From Ceratopteris richardii (lineage: Eukaryota > Streptophyta > Polypodiopsida > Polypodiales > Pteridaceae), in NCBI GenBank assembly GCA_020310875.1, contig CM035423.1, positions 113,985,917 to 114,049,916 on the forward strand: a DNA stretch of 64,000 nt, in the 5' to 3' direction. Position 1 is the stretch's first letter; every line of letters begins with the position of its first letter. Below the pieces are notes generated by a model. The model was not told the DNA's origin and did no database searches. It was given only the letters and a program-made list of their open reading frames with translations. This document shows, in pieces, positions 9,544 to 22,072 of this stretch. The translations under genes were made by a program, and so were the position numbers.

Positions 9544-11126
9544 CAAGCTTTTGGGCTTATGTTGAAGAAAACATACCTAATATGGTTTCAACCATTGCGT
9601 CAAGAACAACTCAAGAACAATACACTATTGTTTGACACTTTCTTCGCGAAATTCTCAAAAGTGGCATTAGGCATAACACTTCATCCTTGATCCATAGCTT
9701 CAAGCAAACCCTGTAGGAAACGGTTAGGCTAGCTAGTTGTTGGTTCAGACAGTACATTGAAAGATGCCCCATCCTAGAGCTACTTGCACAAGCTAAGCAA
9801 GTGTCCCTATTTTAAGCTTCAATCATATGTTTATCCCAAGGAACCCTCAACCATAGAGCAATGCATACAAATGTGTATTGCATCGAGGATAAATTGCATG
9901 ATGAGTAAGAAATTTATATAGTGTATAAAGATTCAGATTGTTCTATGAGTTTCATATCCAAAACCTCAAATTCAATAGAGGAATTAGCAAAAAAAGTGGC
10001 TCAAAAGTTAGGAGTTTAGAGTAGGCAAACCCCTAGAATGGTCTCATTGAAATGACGTTATACTTGTCGAGGAGACCACATATCCAATGTATGCCCATTG
10101 ATGACTCAGAATCTAGGAAAGCTAAATGTTCAATACTATTCTATAGAAAGGAAATGCACCAACCATACTACACAAGATTGCCCCTACAAAAAACAAGCAA
10201 TTAGGCAAAACTACCAGGAGCCCAATCATCAGCAAGTAGGTACCAAAACCAATATCAATTACAACCTTATTATAGGCCCCATCAATTGTAGCAACCACAC
10301 TACCAAGCTCAACAAATACCACAACCTATATCAGGTCAGCAACCACCACCACTTGCCAATGTAATCTTTGTGAAATATGCATCGATAAAAGATAATTTAA
10401 GCAAATCCATAGTGCCAACATCCCCTATGATCTCAAAAGTGACCCCAATTATCAAAGTTTTGTGGAAAGAAACATCTCCTTAGAGATTGTCCTAAAAAAC
10501 CAATGCACAAAAGATTACCCCCATCAATATCATTGGCTTGATAGTAGAACCCAATGGAAGTGTGATAAATATTGCCCTTGTAAGTAGACACTAGAGCACA
10601 AGCTCTACAAAAGACTCTAGGCATAGATTAAGAGAAGAAAACATAGGCTAGCGAATCAAAAAGCACAAACAAAAAGAGAACAAGATCTCGGAAGGATAGT
10701 CGAGAAAGGATGAAGAGGCAATGGGCTAGGAAGTTGAGCGAGTTAGAAGAAAGGCTAAAAGAAACAAAATCCAAAGTAATTGAAATCACATCTCAAATAC
10801 ACTCTCGAACACCTCCACCATCACCCTTCTACCCATCCCATCAAATTGCACCATCCATTCCACCACCTTGAGCAGGATCAGTGTTAGCAAATTTTACTCT
10901 TGAAGACATGAACATGATGCTCAAGGCTTATCAGGCTCCAATTTAGGATGGGCCAAATGTGGCAAAGTTAGAAAAATGTTATCCTAGAGTAGATCTCGAG
11001 ATTGAGAGGACCAAGCTTTGTGTGGAAATGGTAGAACTAGCTCAAACTATTGATGCAAGCCATCCTTTCAATTAGACGAACTCAATGCAGTCGCAATTAC
11101 ATTTTGAAGGACTTTTGGAGACGATA
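9544..11126 (+). pseudogene. Family B#1 gag relic, 5' half
   Basis: This is a heavily decayed gag without a long open frame. It aligns by eye with the better preserved copy at 29474-31080: the stretch 9551-9730 parallels 29490-29650, both coding for remnants of a capsid region. A CCHC-like remnant follows near 10060-10100 and a proline-rich tail at 10800-10870. It breaks at 11126 where copia-1 inserted, and the same gag resumes at 27007. Many stops and frameshifts make it one of the oldest layers. Confidence 0.75.
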
Positions 11127-11326
11127 TGTTGATATATCTAGGGCACTTTTTTCCCTCCTAAGGAGGTTTTTTTCCCCTGGCTTGTATATATGCCTATTAC
11201 CCTAATGGGCTACTTATCATTGTACATTCTCTTGGTAATACATTCAATATTGTGTGTTGTGCTTCAAGCTTCTTCTTCTTCTTCCTTGTGTTGTTTGGGT
11301 GCTTTCGCAGACCTCAAACTCCAACA
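11127..11326 (+). repeat. 5' LTR of copia-1
   Basis: It is 200 bp with TG...CA ends. It lacks about 34 bp near its start that are present in the 3' LTR (about 26792-26826). It shares the CCCCTGGCTTGTATATATGC promoter-like stretch with the 3' copy. Confidence 0.92.
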
Positions 11327-11328
11327 AT

Positions 11329-11340
11329 TGGTATCATAAC
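11329..11340 (+). other. Primer binding site of copia-1
   Basis: TGGTATCATAAC lies two bases after the LTR. It is a mutated form of the usual TGGTATCAGAGC complementary to initiator tRNA-Met. Confidence 0.85.
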
Positions 11341-11681
11341 ATGTTGTCATGTCATCTAGAGCATCGTCGATACCCCTCCAATCACAATCTCAGAATTGCA
11401 CGAAATTTGGTGATCATACGTAGGGAAATTAGGACTTCAAAATAGCTTTGTTGAATGGCGTTAAAATCATGATGTGAGCTCCTTTTGACCTCCAAACACA
11501 CTATAAGAGTGCTTATGTAGGCAATTTTGTCTTTTTGTGCCAAAGATATATATAGGTTTTACTTCATCAATATAAGCATCTCAAAGTCTGTTACAGGTTT
11601 AGTAGAACTCGAGGGGGTATTTCTGTTCAAATTTTTGAGATACAGTCATTTTTTTGCATCAAGGTATTTTAGTCAGTGGCC

Positions 11682-12247
11682 ATGGCTGGAAGCAATTATG
11701 TATTCCATATGTTGGCTGTTGAAGATAAGTTGGATGGTACCAATTACCCATTATGGGCTTATATGATGCATCATGTATTGGTTGCAAAGGACTATGGAAT
11801 ATTGTGCAAGGTGTTCAAAAACGTCCTATTACACCTGCAAATACAGTTACTGAAAGTGATGCAGATCGCATTGAAGATGGTGATATTCTCCATGTTCCTG
11901 TTCTTGCTGCAGTTCCAACTACACCTACTGAAGAGAAAATTCATTAGGATGGTAGAGATGCTCAGGCACATTCATTGATAGCCTTGTCTATCAAACGTGT
12001 CATTATTGCTCACATTCACTCTTGTAAAATAGCAAAGGATGCTTGAGATACATGTACCTCTTTATACTAGGCAAGGAATGAGGCTTGTGTTGCTTACCTT
12101 CGAAAACAGTTAGAGAGTGAGCACATGAATAAAGAAGATTCCATGGATAAGGAGCAATTGATTTCTATTGATGAAGTCTTGTCTGACACATCACTTGTGC
12201 AAACTCTTCTAAATGGTCTTCCATATTCATATCAAAGTTTTGCTTCT
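11682..12247 (+). pseudogene. gag of copia-1, N-terminal part
   Basis: The ATG at 11682 opens MAGSNYVFHMLAVEDKLDG, with the copia Gag signature LDGTNYPLW near residue 21. Frameshifts near 11770-11810 and several stops break it. In the second frame, remnants such as SLVQTLLNGLPYSYQSF (about 12190-12240) are typical of the gag UBN2-type domain. The gene is cut at 12247 by gypsy D and resumes at about 23206. Confidence 0.85.
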
Positions 12248-12728
12248 TGTTAATAGAATCTTAATGCATGCGCACACAGAGGTTGTGAATGATGAAAACA
12301 CACAGAGCAATAAATATGCAAGGAGATGAGATAGAACATTGTATGGGTGCAATCTCCCCCCATGCACTCTATTTCGATAGTCCACATAGTGCATGTATTT
12401 ATAGGATTTTTTTGATTATGTTGAAATAGTGGTTACATGAGAGTGGCTTTGAAAAGCATGCATGAAAGTAAAAGTTGGTCTCTTTTGTAGAGAGCCTTTG
12501 CTTTTAATAACAGAAATTATGGTCTAGAGTGACCCTTATTCTAACCACTAATTTTACTAACTGTTTACAAATAGAACCCTCTACATGGGTTTATTTACAA
12601 ACTATATAAAATATAAATCTGATTATTGATGGTCGTCCTTTCATGCCTTTCATGCCCTCACGAACCTTCAACTACTATATCAAAAACACCAAAACACATT
12701 AATACATTAATAAATTAACACTCCAACA
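12248..12728 (-). repeat. 3' LTR of gypsy D
   Basis: Read on the minus strand it begins TGTTGGAGTGTTAATT and ends ATTCTATTAACA, over 481 bp. Only one LTR is left, so the boundaries rest on TG...CA ends and on the point where copia-1 gag stops (12247). Confidence 0.65.
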
Positions 12729-14108
12729 ATTCCTTGTTCAACACATTCCATAATTCATAAAATAAAACTAAACATGGATGGCCAATCACATGTTCCATCA
12801 TTGAACGAGAATAGGCATGTCCCATGTAAAAACACATGCATGGAAATGTTCATGGAGGCGTTATATTAATGTGTATGTGTGTGATATGCAAAAATTAAGT
12901 GATCATAATGGGGTGTTAATTGTGTTTTATGTATCCATTGACATTCTTCAATAAAGTGATTTTATTACTTAACTAAATATTGATGTATTGAGTACCTATG
13001 CGTGTAGTAGTGACATCATGATCAATTATTTTCTCAGAAACTAAGATTTCATATTGTTCTTTAATTAAAGAAGGGTCATCAAGAAGTGGAGTGAGTGGTA
13101 AAGTTACTTCAAATGGTTTAAGTAAACTAATATGAAAAGATTTATGTATATTTCAATAAGATGGTATATCTAATTTGAATGAATTATCATTAGTTTTTTG
13201 TATAGTGCAAAACAGTCCATAATAATGTGGCGCAAGTTTAATTTTAGGATGCTGCAAAATATTTTTCAAACATCTTTTGATAATACACAACCATACAAGA
13301 TCATTTTCCTTGAATTCCTTAGCTAATCATTTTGTATTGACATTATGTGTATAATGTTCTTGACTTTTTTTAATGTGCTCGTGAACATCATTAAGTATAG
13401 AAATATGAGCTTAGGCAATAGAATCAACCATCGGAATGTCAATTTGAGTGAGTTACATAGGAGTGGGAAGCTTTTTACCATAAACAATTTTAAAAGGTGC
13501 ACGACTAGTAGTGGTGTGTGTGGTGTTATTGTAAGCAAATTGAAGCGATGAAAATTTTTCATCACAGTTAGTGGGACTATTTAATGAATAACAATATAAT
13601 AAATAAAAAATACTACTATTTGTAGCCTCACTTTATCCATTACTTTCAAGATGAAATGCAGAGCTAAAATCTATTTTAGAACCAAAATGTTGAAATAAGG
13701 CAACCCAAAAATGATTGCAAAATATAACATAACGATGAGATAACATTACTTTAGAAAATCCATGATGTGGGAAAGTGCATTTAATGAATAATTTTGTAGC
13801 TTGAGGTGCAGAAAAAGTTTTTCTACAAGGAATGAAATGTGCATATTTACTAAAACTATCAATTATTGTCCAAATCATATCGTTACGTGATGAAGTGATA
13901 AGAAGACCTATGATAAAATCCATAGAGATTTGTTCCCATGGTTCTTTTGAAATGGGAAGTGGCATTAATAATCCAAATGGTTTACCATGATGATGTTTTA
14001 CATGCTGACATACAATGCATTGAGAAACATAATGTGCAATATCTTTTTCCATGTGGGGTCAAAAGAAGAAATCTTTGCAAGCAGAAAGGGTGCTATGTAT
14101 GCCTCTAT
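12729..14108 (-). pseudogene. Integrase and chromodomain-like tail of gypsy D
   Basis: The best part (14052-13633) has the zinc-site cysteines CIVCQ, then WEQISMDFIIGL with the first catalytic Asp. Downstream frames give a GPF-like C-terminal block (near 13320-13130). A remnant reading EQYEILVSEKIIDHDV (about 13065-13018) looks like a chromodomain start. The chromodomain call is from pattern only. About 230 bp between it and the LTR (12729-12960) shows nothing recognisable. Stops and frameshifts are frequent. Confidence 0.75.
14104..14108. repeat. Target duplication of copia-2, left copy (TCTAT)
   Basis: TCTAT here and at 20541-20545 flank copia-2 exactly. Removing the element and one copy restores the gypsy D frame near HELSYMGHRGIHST. 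Confidence 0.95.
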
Positions 14109-15187
14109 TGTGAAGAGAGATGGTGGATGCAATCCAAAGATGAGTAGGTGCTGCTACAACGAGCTTCACACCAGCCAACTGAGACTTCAGAGTTGATTAG
14201 AAGACCCTTTGAGCTTCCTAAATCCACCAAAATATCAGCCAAGTACTTTGGAACATGTATCCCAAAAGTTTAAGTCAAGATAGACTAGTTGCGAAATGAC
14301 TAGCTCCCAAAACTTGCTATTTTTGGACATACACCTGCTAGAAAAAATAAACAGTGCTCTCAACCTGGTAGGAATTAGATAAATTCCTTTTGGGCATAGC
14401 AAATAGACTTAGCAAGCTTCCCAATCCAAGTTAAAACACTTCAAATGATGGACTGAGCACTGAGAAGAAGATTCATCAATTTCTGGAACATGCCCACAAT
14501 TCTCGGGGCTTTGCAGAGATAGACCAGTGAGCAGTAAAATGCAGATATCTCACAAACTCTAAATTCAATGACCATGAAAATTTATATGCAAAACGTAGAC
14601 AGTAAGAGCTATCCAACTCACTTTAAAACACAGAAACATGTTGCATAAAAATCGAGATATGACCTTCTGAAGTCACTACTCTGAGTGAGTATAGCAGAGA
14701 ACAAAACAAAGAACTAGATAATGACAAATGTATAGATTCACATATGATTACAACCACATTGGCAGTGAACCTTTGCACAATGGGAGTAGAATGATAGAGC
14801 TATGGAGTAAGCTCTTCAATCTCTACAAAATGACATGAAGTGGTCACGTACAAGGCTTGCTAATCACCTCTTCCTTCTTGCTCTTTTTATAGCTTTTCTT
14901 GGAGGGAGTTTTGAATTCGAATTCGAATGGCTCCACCTAAAAGTGATCACCAAAGTTAGGAGATATTCCCTCAACTCAAAAATTCGTGGTTTTAGGTAGT
15001 TAGAGCCACGAAATTGCTTTTACATCATGGATGAGGTAAGCCATACTCTTCCTTTTTCTTTTTTCAACTACAAGAGATAAAAATGAACTCTTTTACAAGA
15101 GGTGTTCACATGACTACACATGTGACTTAAAAATGAGGATAATATCAAGCATATCAAGCATGTAGGCTTGGGTAAAATGCACCAACA
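14109..15187 (-). repeat. 3' LTR of copia-2
   Basis: It is 1079 bp, begins (minus) TGTTGGTGCATTTTACCC and ends CTCTCTTCACA. By eye it is around 95% identical to 19462-20540. A TATA-like TATAAAAAGAGC is near 14895-14884. Confidence 0.95.
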
Positions 15188-15229
15188 GCTCCCCCTCAAG
15201 CCTAACATGCTTGGCCTCCAAATAAGTCT

Positions 15230-18200
15230 TCAATTGTCCTTGATTTCCTGCAAGCCAATCATCAACTTGAATCTACTTAACTTTGTACCATCAAGAGCTT
15301 TAGTCAACATGTCTGCACATTGCATATCTGTAGAGACATAGGATAGTTGAATATCCTTGCTCATTAGCTTCTCCCTTACGTAATGGTAGTGGACTTCAAT
15401 ATGCTTGGTTCTAGTATGGTATACCGGATTAGCTGCTAGATGTAGTGAGCTTGTGTTGTCACAAAAAATATGAGGTGTTGAAGAATGAAGTCCAAGATCT
15501 GTGTACAAAGACTTTAACCACATGATTTCTTGAGTTGCATTAGCCAAACCTCTATATTCCGCTTGAGTAGAAGATAATGCCACGGTTGGTTGCTTCTTCG
15601 ATGACCAAGAAATAATTTTTGAACCTGCAAATGATATATACCCAGATGTGCTTCTTCTATCATCTCTAGATCTGGCCCAATCTGCATCTGAGTAGACCTT
15701 TAGCTCAATATCTGAAGTATATGAACAGAACAAACCTTCATTCATGGTCCCCTTTAGGTACTTGAGGACTCTCTTGGCCGCTTCCATATGTGGTCTTCTG
15801 GGCTTATGCATGAACTGACTCAATATGCTAACACTGTAGCATATATCCACCTTTGTGAGTGTCGCATAGTTCAAACTTCCAACCAAGCTTTGATAGCTTG
15901 TGATGTCTTCAATTGGCTCTCCTTCATAAGAACTAAGCTTATGATTTTGCTCCATAGGTGTACCTGCACACTTGGTATTTTCCATCTTGAACTTGACGAG
16001 CATGCCATGGACATACTTCCTTTGTGTGATGTATATACCTGAATCTGTGTATATCAACTCCAATCCAAGAAAATAAGTGAGTGGTCCGAGGTCACTTATT
16101 TTGAACTCCTCCTTCATTCGACTCTTTACCTATTTGATTCCTTCAAGATCATTGCCTGTGATAATAATATCATCAACATACACACATAAATAGATCACTT
16201 CAGATCCATTCCTCTTTATGAACAAAGAGGTATCCGCCTTGCTACCTTTGAATCCTTGGTCCTGCAAATAAGTCACCAATCTGAAATTCCAAGCTCTTGG
16301 AGCTTGCTTCAATCCATACAAAGCTTTCTTTACTTTGCATACATAGTTAGGATGATGTTCATCCTCATATCCAGGAGGTTGTGCCATATACACTTCCTCA
16401 GAAATCCATCCATTCAAGAAAGCATTCTTTACATCAAGTTGATAAAGATTCCAATTTTTAGATGCAGCAAGACTTATGAGAACCCTAATTGTAGGCATTT
16501 TTGCAATAGGAGAGAAAGTCTCCTCATAATCAATACCATGGGTTTGAGCAAACCCTTTAGCAACTAACCTTGCTTTGTGTCTATTTATACTTCCATCTGG
16601 ATTCCTCTTGATTTTGTATATCCATCGAGATCCAATTACCTTCATAGATGGCTTGTTAGGTACAAGCTCCCAAGTATCATTCTCCTTCAAGGCTTCCATT
16701 TCTTCATCCATTGCATCTCTCCAAGCTTTCTTGCTTTGTGCTTCTTCGAATGTGGTAGGTTCTTCATTGGTTGAATCCTTTGCAATGTAGATTGAGTGCT
16801 TGGTGACCAAAGAAGTATCATAACCAAACCTCTCTGGTTTCTTTTTGTCCCTTGAAGACCTTCTAAGTGGTTGATATGAGCTCTCGGGTCCATATGTAGC
16901 ATCGTGCATCTTTGCTTTACCTTTGTTCTTCCATAGCTTTAGTCTTTGCAAGTCTTCTAGGTCAATCTCCGAATCACTTTCTTTAATCTGCTTTGGCTCC
17001 TTTGGTTGAAGTGATGGAAAATCTTCATCCAAGTCATATGGCAGCTTCACTTTCCTATCATCATCAAACCATGATTTGTTTTCATCAAAAATTACATCTC
17101 TACTCACAGAAAATCCTTTATTGGTTGGATTGTACAATCTATATCCTTTTTGGTTTTGATCATAACCAATGAATACACACTTCTCTGCCTTGGGATCCAA
17201 TTTCCCTCTTACTTGAGAAGGAATGTGAACATAGGCTAAGCATCCAAAGATTTTACAATGCTCTAGACTAGGTCTTATTCCATTCCACACCATATGGAGA
17301 GGTTCCATCTAGTGACTTAGATGGAAGTCTATTTATGAGATATGTGGCTGTAGACACAACCTCTGCCCATAGGTAGTTTGGCAATCCCTTTTCGTTGAGC
17401 ATGGACCTTGCAGCTTCGACAATAGCTCTGTTCCTCCTCTCTGCTACACCATTGAGTTCCGGTGTATACCTTGTAGTGACTTCCCTTTTAATGCCTCTTT
17501 CATGCAAGAAGGCATCAAATTCAGAAGAGAAGTATTCTCCTCCACCATCTGATCTGAGTCGTTTCAAAGTCTTACCTGTTTGGTTTTCAACAAGAGCAAT
17601 ATACTTCTTAAAGCAATTAAACACTTCATCCTTGTGCTTCATGAAAAACAGAATGGTCCACCTGCTACAATCATCTATGAAAGACACATAATATCTTGAG
17701 CCTGATATAGATGGCTGCTTACTTGGACCCCACACATCCGTGTGCAGTAGATCCAAAGGATTTTGATACATATATCCTTTCTTATTGAAAGTTTTCTGTG
17801 CGCCTTGCCGAGTTGACAAGCTTCACACTTATAAATCATGTGTTGCCTTGTGATATTAGGCAAACCAAGTACACTTTGGTCCTTGCAAATTTGTTTGAGT
17901 GTCCTCTCACCAATGTGAGCAAGCCTTTTGTGCCATATCTCCAACTCTGTAAGAGTTTGAGATCCATAGCTAAACAAAGCTATGTTCTTTGTATCTTCCA
18001 GTTCAAAAGTGAAAAGCCTTCGTGTCTTTTCTCCTTTGGCAATCCTTCGAAAGCCTTGCCTTGGGTCTTCAACATATGCTCCAAATCGATTGAATCTAAC
18101 CTGCAATCCTTTTTCAACAATCTGTCCAACACTTATTAAATTTTTGGTAATTGTAGGGACATACAAGACTTTGCTTAAGAGGTTCATATTCCCATCTGAT

Positions 18201-18391
18201 GTCTTCACGTTACCTATCTTCTCCACTGAGTGGTTTGTGTCATCTCCTATCTGCACTTCATGCTTGTTATGAGGATCTTCCAAATCAGAAAGTAAAGCCA
18301 CATTTCCTGCTACATGGTTTGAGCATCCCGAATCAATGTAAAATATGTGAACATCATCCTTACCCTTCTTCGCTGATAGATTCATAATCAA
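15230..18391 (-). pseudogene. pol: pol of copia-2: protease, integrase, RT, RNase H
   Basis: Protease has IDSGCSNH near 18325. The GAG-pre-integrase zinc region (HKRLAHIGE to CEACQLGKAH) ends near 17800, where a frameshift occurs. Integrase follows (LLHTDVWGP, FIDDCSRW, LRSDGGGEYF, GVAERRNR). RT (frame 17308-16130) has ARLVAKGFAQ, QLDVKNAFLNG and the catalytic YVDD near 16175. A stop near 16127 separates RT from the last frame (16117-15230), which holds the RNase H (KVYSDADWA, ALSSTQAEY, IFCDNTS, RTKHIEVHYH). All catalytic residues checked are intact, so only a few changes separate this copy from a coding one. Confidence 0.95.
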
Positions 18392-19435
18392 TAATGAATC
18401 TTCTTGACTTTAGTCCTCTGCATAGTTATTGTAGTCTCTCCTTCCTCTATGGCCACTTTGATAGTTGTTATTGTTGTAATTGTTGTTGTAGTAGTTGTTG
18501 TTGTTGTAGCCTCCATTGTACATGCCTCTATTTGATCCATAGCCACCTCTATTGAATCCTCTTCCTCTTGAGTTCCTCGGGTTTCTGAAACATTCTTCAG
18601 TAGTATGATTAGATAAGCCACATATATTGCAAGGTTGAGATGATTGGAATCTCCCCCTGCCTTGCTTTCCACCTCTGCCTCTTCCTCTAGCTCTTCCTCT
18701 ACCTGCAAAGTTTGCTTGGAAAGAGCTACCTTCATCTTCATTCCTCCTATTCTTTGACTTGTCCTTGACCTTAGCTTTATCGGAATATAAGGCAAAAGTT
18801 TGATTACCTCCTTAGGACTCACCACCTTTGCTAATCTTTGCTTCATGAGTGAAGAGTTGGCCCATGAGTGTGTTGAGGTCGGGTACATGCATGTCCATGT
18901 ATAAATCCATGGCTGTTGTGAATGACTCCCACTTGTCGTCTGCTTTGATTTCATTTATGATTTGTCTAATGATTTGCTCCTCTTCAATTACCTCTCCAAT
19001 GCTTCCAAGTTGGTCGGAAATCTCCTTCATCTTTGTGACATAATCAGTCACATTTTGCTTCGGGCCTTTCTTCATTGTTGTGAACTCCATCCACAATTGG
19101 TTCTTCCTTGCTCGAGTGTTGGAAGAGAAGAAAGAAGCAAGTGCATTCCACGTCTCTCTTGATGTCTTGCATCCCTTGACATGAGGTAAAAGAAAATCAG
19201 AGATTGAGTTTAGAATATAGGACCTTGCAAGTGCATCCTTCGAACACCAATTCGAAAGTCCTTCCACTTCTTCATGTGATGGTTGCCCTTTGTTCCTCAT
19301 GGTTGGCATTGCTTCATCTCCGGATATGAGTCCATATAGATTCCTCCCTTGAAGGTAAGCCTCCATCCTTAGAGACCATGCCGGGTAGTTGTTTTGATCC
19401 AATTTGTCAATTGTTGATGGAAATCCATCTCCCAT
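18388..19435 (-). pseudogene. gag: gag of copia-2
   Basis: The ATG at 19435 gives MGDGFPSTIDKLDQNNYPAW, the usual copia Gag start, followed by the UBN2-type region to about 18812. A stop at 18812 and a frame change lead to the second part. That part is Gly/Arg/Asn-rich and holds a perfect CCHC knuckle CNICGLSNHTTEEC near 18630. The ancestral product bound RNA in the particle. Gag of copia-3 is clearly related (same GLSNH knuckle). Confidence 0.93.
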
Positions 19436-19447
19436 GTTGCTTGACTA

Positions 19448-19460
19448 TGCTCTGATACCA
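19448..19460 (-). other. Primer binding site of copia-2
   Basis: On the minus strand TGGTATCAGAGCA begins one base after the LTR end. It is complementary to initiator tRNA-Met, as usual for copia. Confidence 0.95.
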
Positions 19461-19461
19461 C

Positions 19462-20540
19462 TGTGAAGAGAGATGGTGGATGCAATCCAAAGATGAGTAG
19501 GTGCTGCTACAACCAGCTTCATACTAGCCAACTGAGACTTCAGAGTTGATTAGTAGAACCTTTGAGCTTCCTAAATCCACCAAAATATCAGCCAAGTACT
19601 TTGGAACATGTATCCCAAAAGTTTAAGTCAAGACAGACTAGTTGCGAAATGACTAGCTCCCAAAACTTGCTATTTTTGGACATACACCTGCTGGAAAAAA
19701 TGAACAGTGCTCTCAACCTGGTAGGAATTAGATAAATTCTTTTTGGGCATAGCAAATAGACTTATCAAGCTTCCCAATCCAAGTTAAAACACTTCAAATG
19801 ATGGACTAAGCACTGAGAAGAAGATTCATCAATTTCTGGAACATGCCCACAATTCTCGGGGCTCTGCAGAGATAGACCAGGGAGCAGTAAAATGCAGATA
19901 TCTCACAAAATGTAAATCCAATAACCATGAACATTTATACGCAGAAAGTAGATAGTACGGGCTATCCAATGCACTTTAAAACACAGAAAAATGTTGAGTA
20001 AAACTTGAGATATGATCTTCTGAAGTCACTGCTCTGAGTGAGTATAGCAGAGAACAAAACAGAGAAGTAGATAATGACAAATGTATAGATTCACATATGA
20101 TTACAACCACACTGGCAATGAATCTTTGCACAATGGGAGTAGAATGATAGAGCTATGGAGTAAGCTCTTCAATCTCTACAAAATGACATGAAGTGGTCAC
20201 GTACAAGGCTTGCTAATCGCCTCTTCCTTCTTGCTCTTTTTATAGCTATTCTTGGAGGGAGTTTTGAGTTCGAATTTGAATGGCTCCACCTAAAAGTGAT
20301 CCCCAAAGTTAGGAGATATTCCCTCAGCTCAAAAATTCGTGGTTTTAGGTAGTTAGAGCCACAAAATTGCTTTTACATCATGGATGAGGTAAGCCATACT
20401 CTTCCTTTTTCTTTTTTCAATTACAAGAGATAAAAATTAACTCTTTTACAAGAGGTGTTCACATGACTACACATGTGACTTAAAAATGAGGATAATATCA
20501 AGCATATCAAGCATGTAGGCTTGGGTAAAATGCACCGACA
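19462..20540 (-). repeat. 5' LTR of copia-2
   Basis: It is 1079 bp, the same length as its partner. The first bases (minus) read TGTCGG against TGTTGG in the other copy, a single change. It is followed on the plus side by the TCTAT duplication. Confidence 0.95.
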
Positions 20541-22072
20541 TCTATGACCCATGTAAGATAGTTCATGCATTTCTTTGATGACAAAATCTTAAAAATCTTG
20601 GGTTATGCATAATCTATGTTGAAAATAAAGTAACCCATGATGAAATGTATAATGTTCATGAGTTAAACGTGCACCATTGTTGAACTCATGCCATGCACAT
20701 AAGTGGAAAATTTTTTCTTGAAAGGAATGAATTTGGATTGTAGAAATATTATGCAAAACAACAGAATGTGAAGGAAAATGGCTAAGAGCATCGGCTACTA
20801 CATTAGCTTTACGAGGTTGATTTTGGATCATGGGCTAGAAATTTTGAATGAATGAAGTACATTTAAGATGTCGATTAGAGATTAAGGCTTGATTTAATAA
20901 ATGCTTAATAGCATGTTGATCGGTTTTGATTAAGACCTCAGATCCCATAAGATAGTGTTTCCAAATTCGCAAAGCATGCACAATGGCTAACAATTCTTTA
21001 TCATATGTACTATAATTCTTTTATGAGGGCTTAAGCTTCCTACTCTCAAATCCTATTGGATGATCATTTTGCATTAAAACAACACCTATTCTTGAACCAC
21101 TAGCATCAGTAACAACATGGAATGGTTGTGAAAAATCAGGTAACTGTAAAATAGGTGCATGTTTGAGTTTTTCAAAGGATTGTTGTTGGGTAAGTTCCCA
21201 TGCAAATTTATTTTCTTTTTCAATAATAAGGTAAGAGGCAATGCTAAATAAGAAAAATTTCAAACAAACTTCCTATAGAAACTAGCCAACCCAAGAAAAG
21301 AATGAACATTATTCCTTTTTTGTGGTGTAGGCCATTCTACTATAACTTTAATCTTTTTTGGATCTACATGCACACCTTCACTTGAAATAATATGTCCTAG
21401 ATATTCTAGCTTATAATGAAAGAAGTAACTCTTTTTAGGATTAGCATAAAGTGTGTTCTCTCGTATCAAATGAAAAACTCTTTTAAGCTGCTTCTCATGC
21501 TCACTATCATTCTTACTATAAACAAGTATATTATCAAAGAATACAAGAACAAAAGCTTGGTAATCAAGAAAAATATTGTTCATCATTTGTGCAAATGTAG
21601 CAGGAGTTCTAGTAAGTCCAAAGGGCATTACCATAAATTCATAATGGCCGATTTGAGTTCTAAATACAGTCTTAAAAATATCACTTTGCATCATAAGAAT
21701 CTAATGGTAACTTGATTTAAGATCAATTTTATCAAAGACATGAGCTCCTCGTAATTTATCTAAGATATCATCTATTCAAGGAATAGGGTATCTATTATTT
21801 ATCGTGATCTTGTTAAGGGCTCTATAATCAATGCACATTTGATAAGTTTTATTCTTCTTCTCTACTAAGAGAACTGGTGCTCCAAATGGGGAAGAACTAG
21901 GCCTTATAAGTCCTTTGTGAAGTAGGTCTTTCACTCGGTTTTCTGTTTCCTTTTGGTGTAGTGGGCCATGCCTATAAGGTGCTTTATGAGGAGGAAAATT
22001 ACCAGGAATTAAGTATATGCTATGATCAAAGGATCCTCGAGATGGTGGTAGTTCAGAGGGATACTCAGACAT
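20541..22072 (-). pseudogene. RT and RNase H of gypsy D
   Basis: RT begins with [20 protein letters not shown] near 21905 and continues to [12 protein letters not shown] and FDKIDLKSSYHQI. The catalytic site reads VFFDNILVYS, so the second Asp of the FxDD motif is Asn and this RT would be inactive. RNase H runs from PFHVVTDASG to ADALSHFPS (about 21130-20765). The integrase zinc region starts near 20560 and is cut by copia-2. Stops at about 21718, 21021 and 20832 break the frame. Confidence 0.9.

Larger units (their letters stand above)
14109..20540 (-). mobile_element. Copia-2, complete Ty1/copia retrotransposon
   Basis: It is 6432 bp with two 1079-bp LTRs, a perfect 5-bp target duplication, a primer site for initiator tRNA-Met (19460-19448) and a polypurine tract before the 3' LTR (AGGCTTGAGGGGGAGC, about 15203-15188). 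All domains are present in copia order: gag, protease, integrase, RT, RNase H. A few frameshifts and stops make this copy defective, but it is the best preserved copia here and the innermost insertion of its nest. Confidence 0.96.

Noticed and set aside
12729..12960. A gene or regulatory site between the gypsy D chromodomain region and its LTR
   Set aside because: No frame, repeat or purine tract of note was seen; treated as decayed 3' untranslated sequence.
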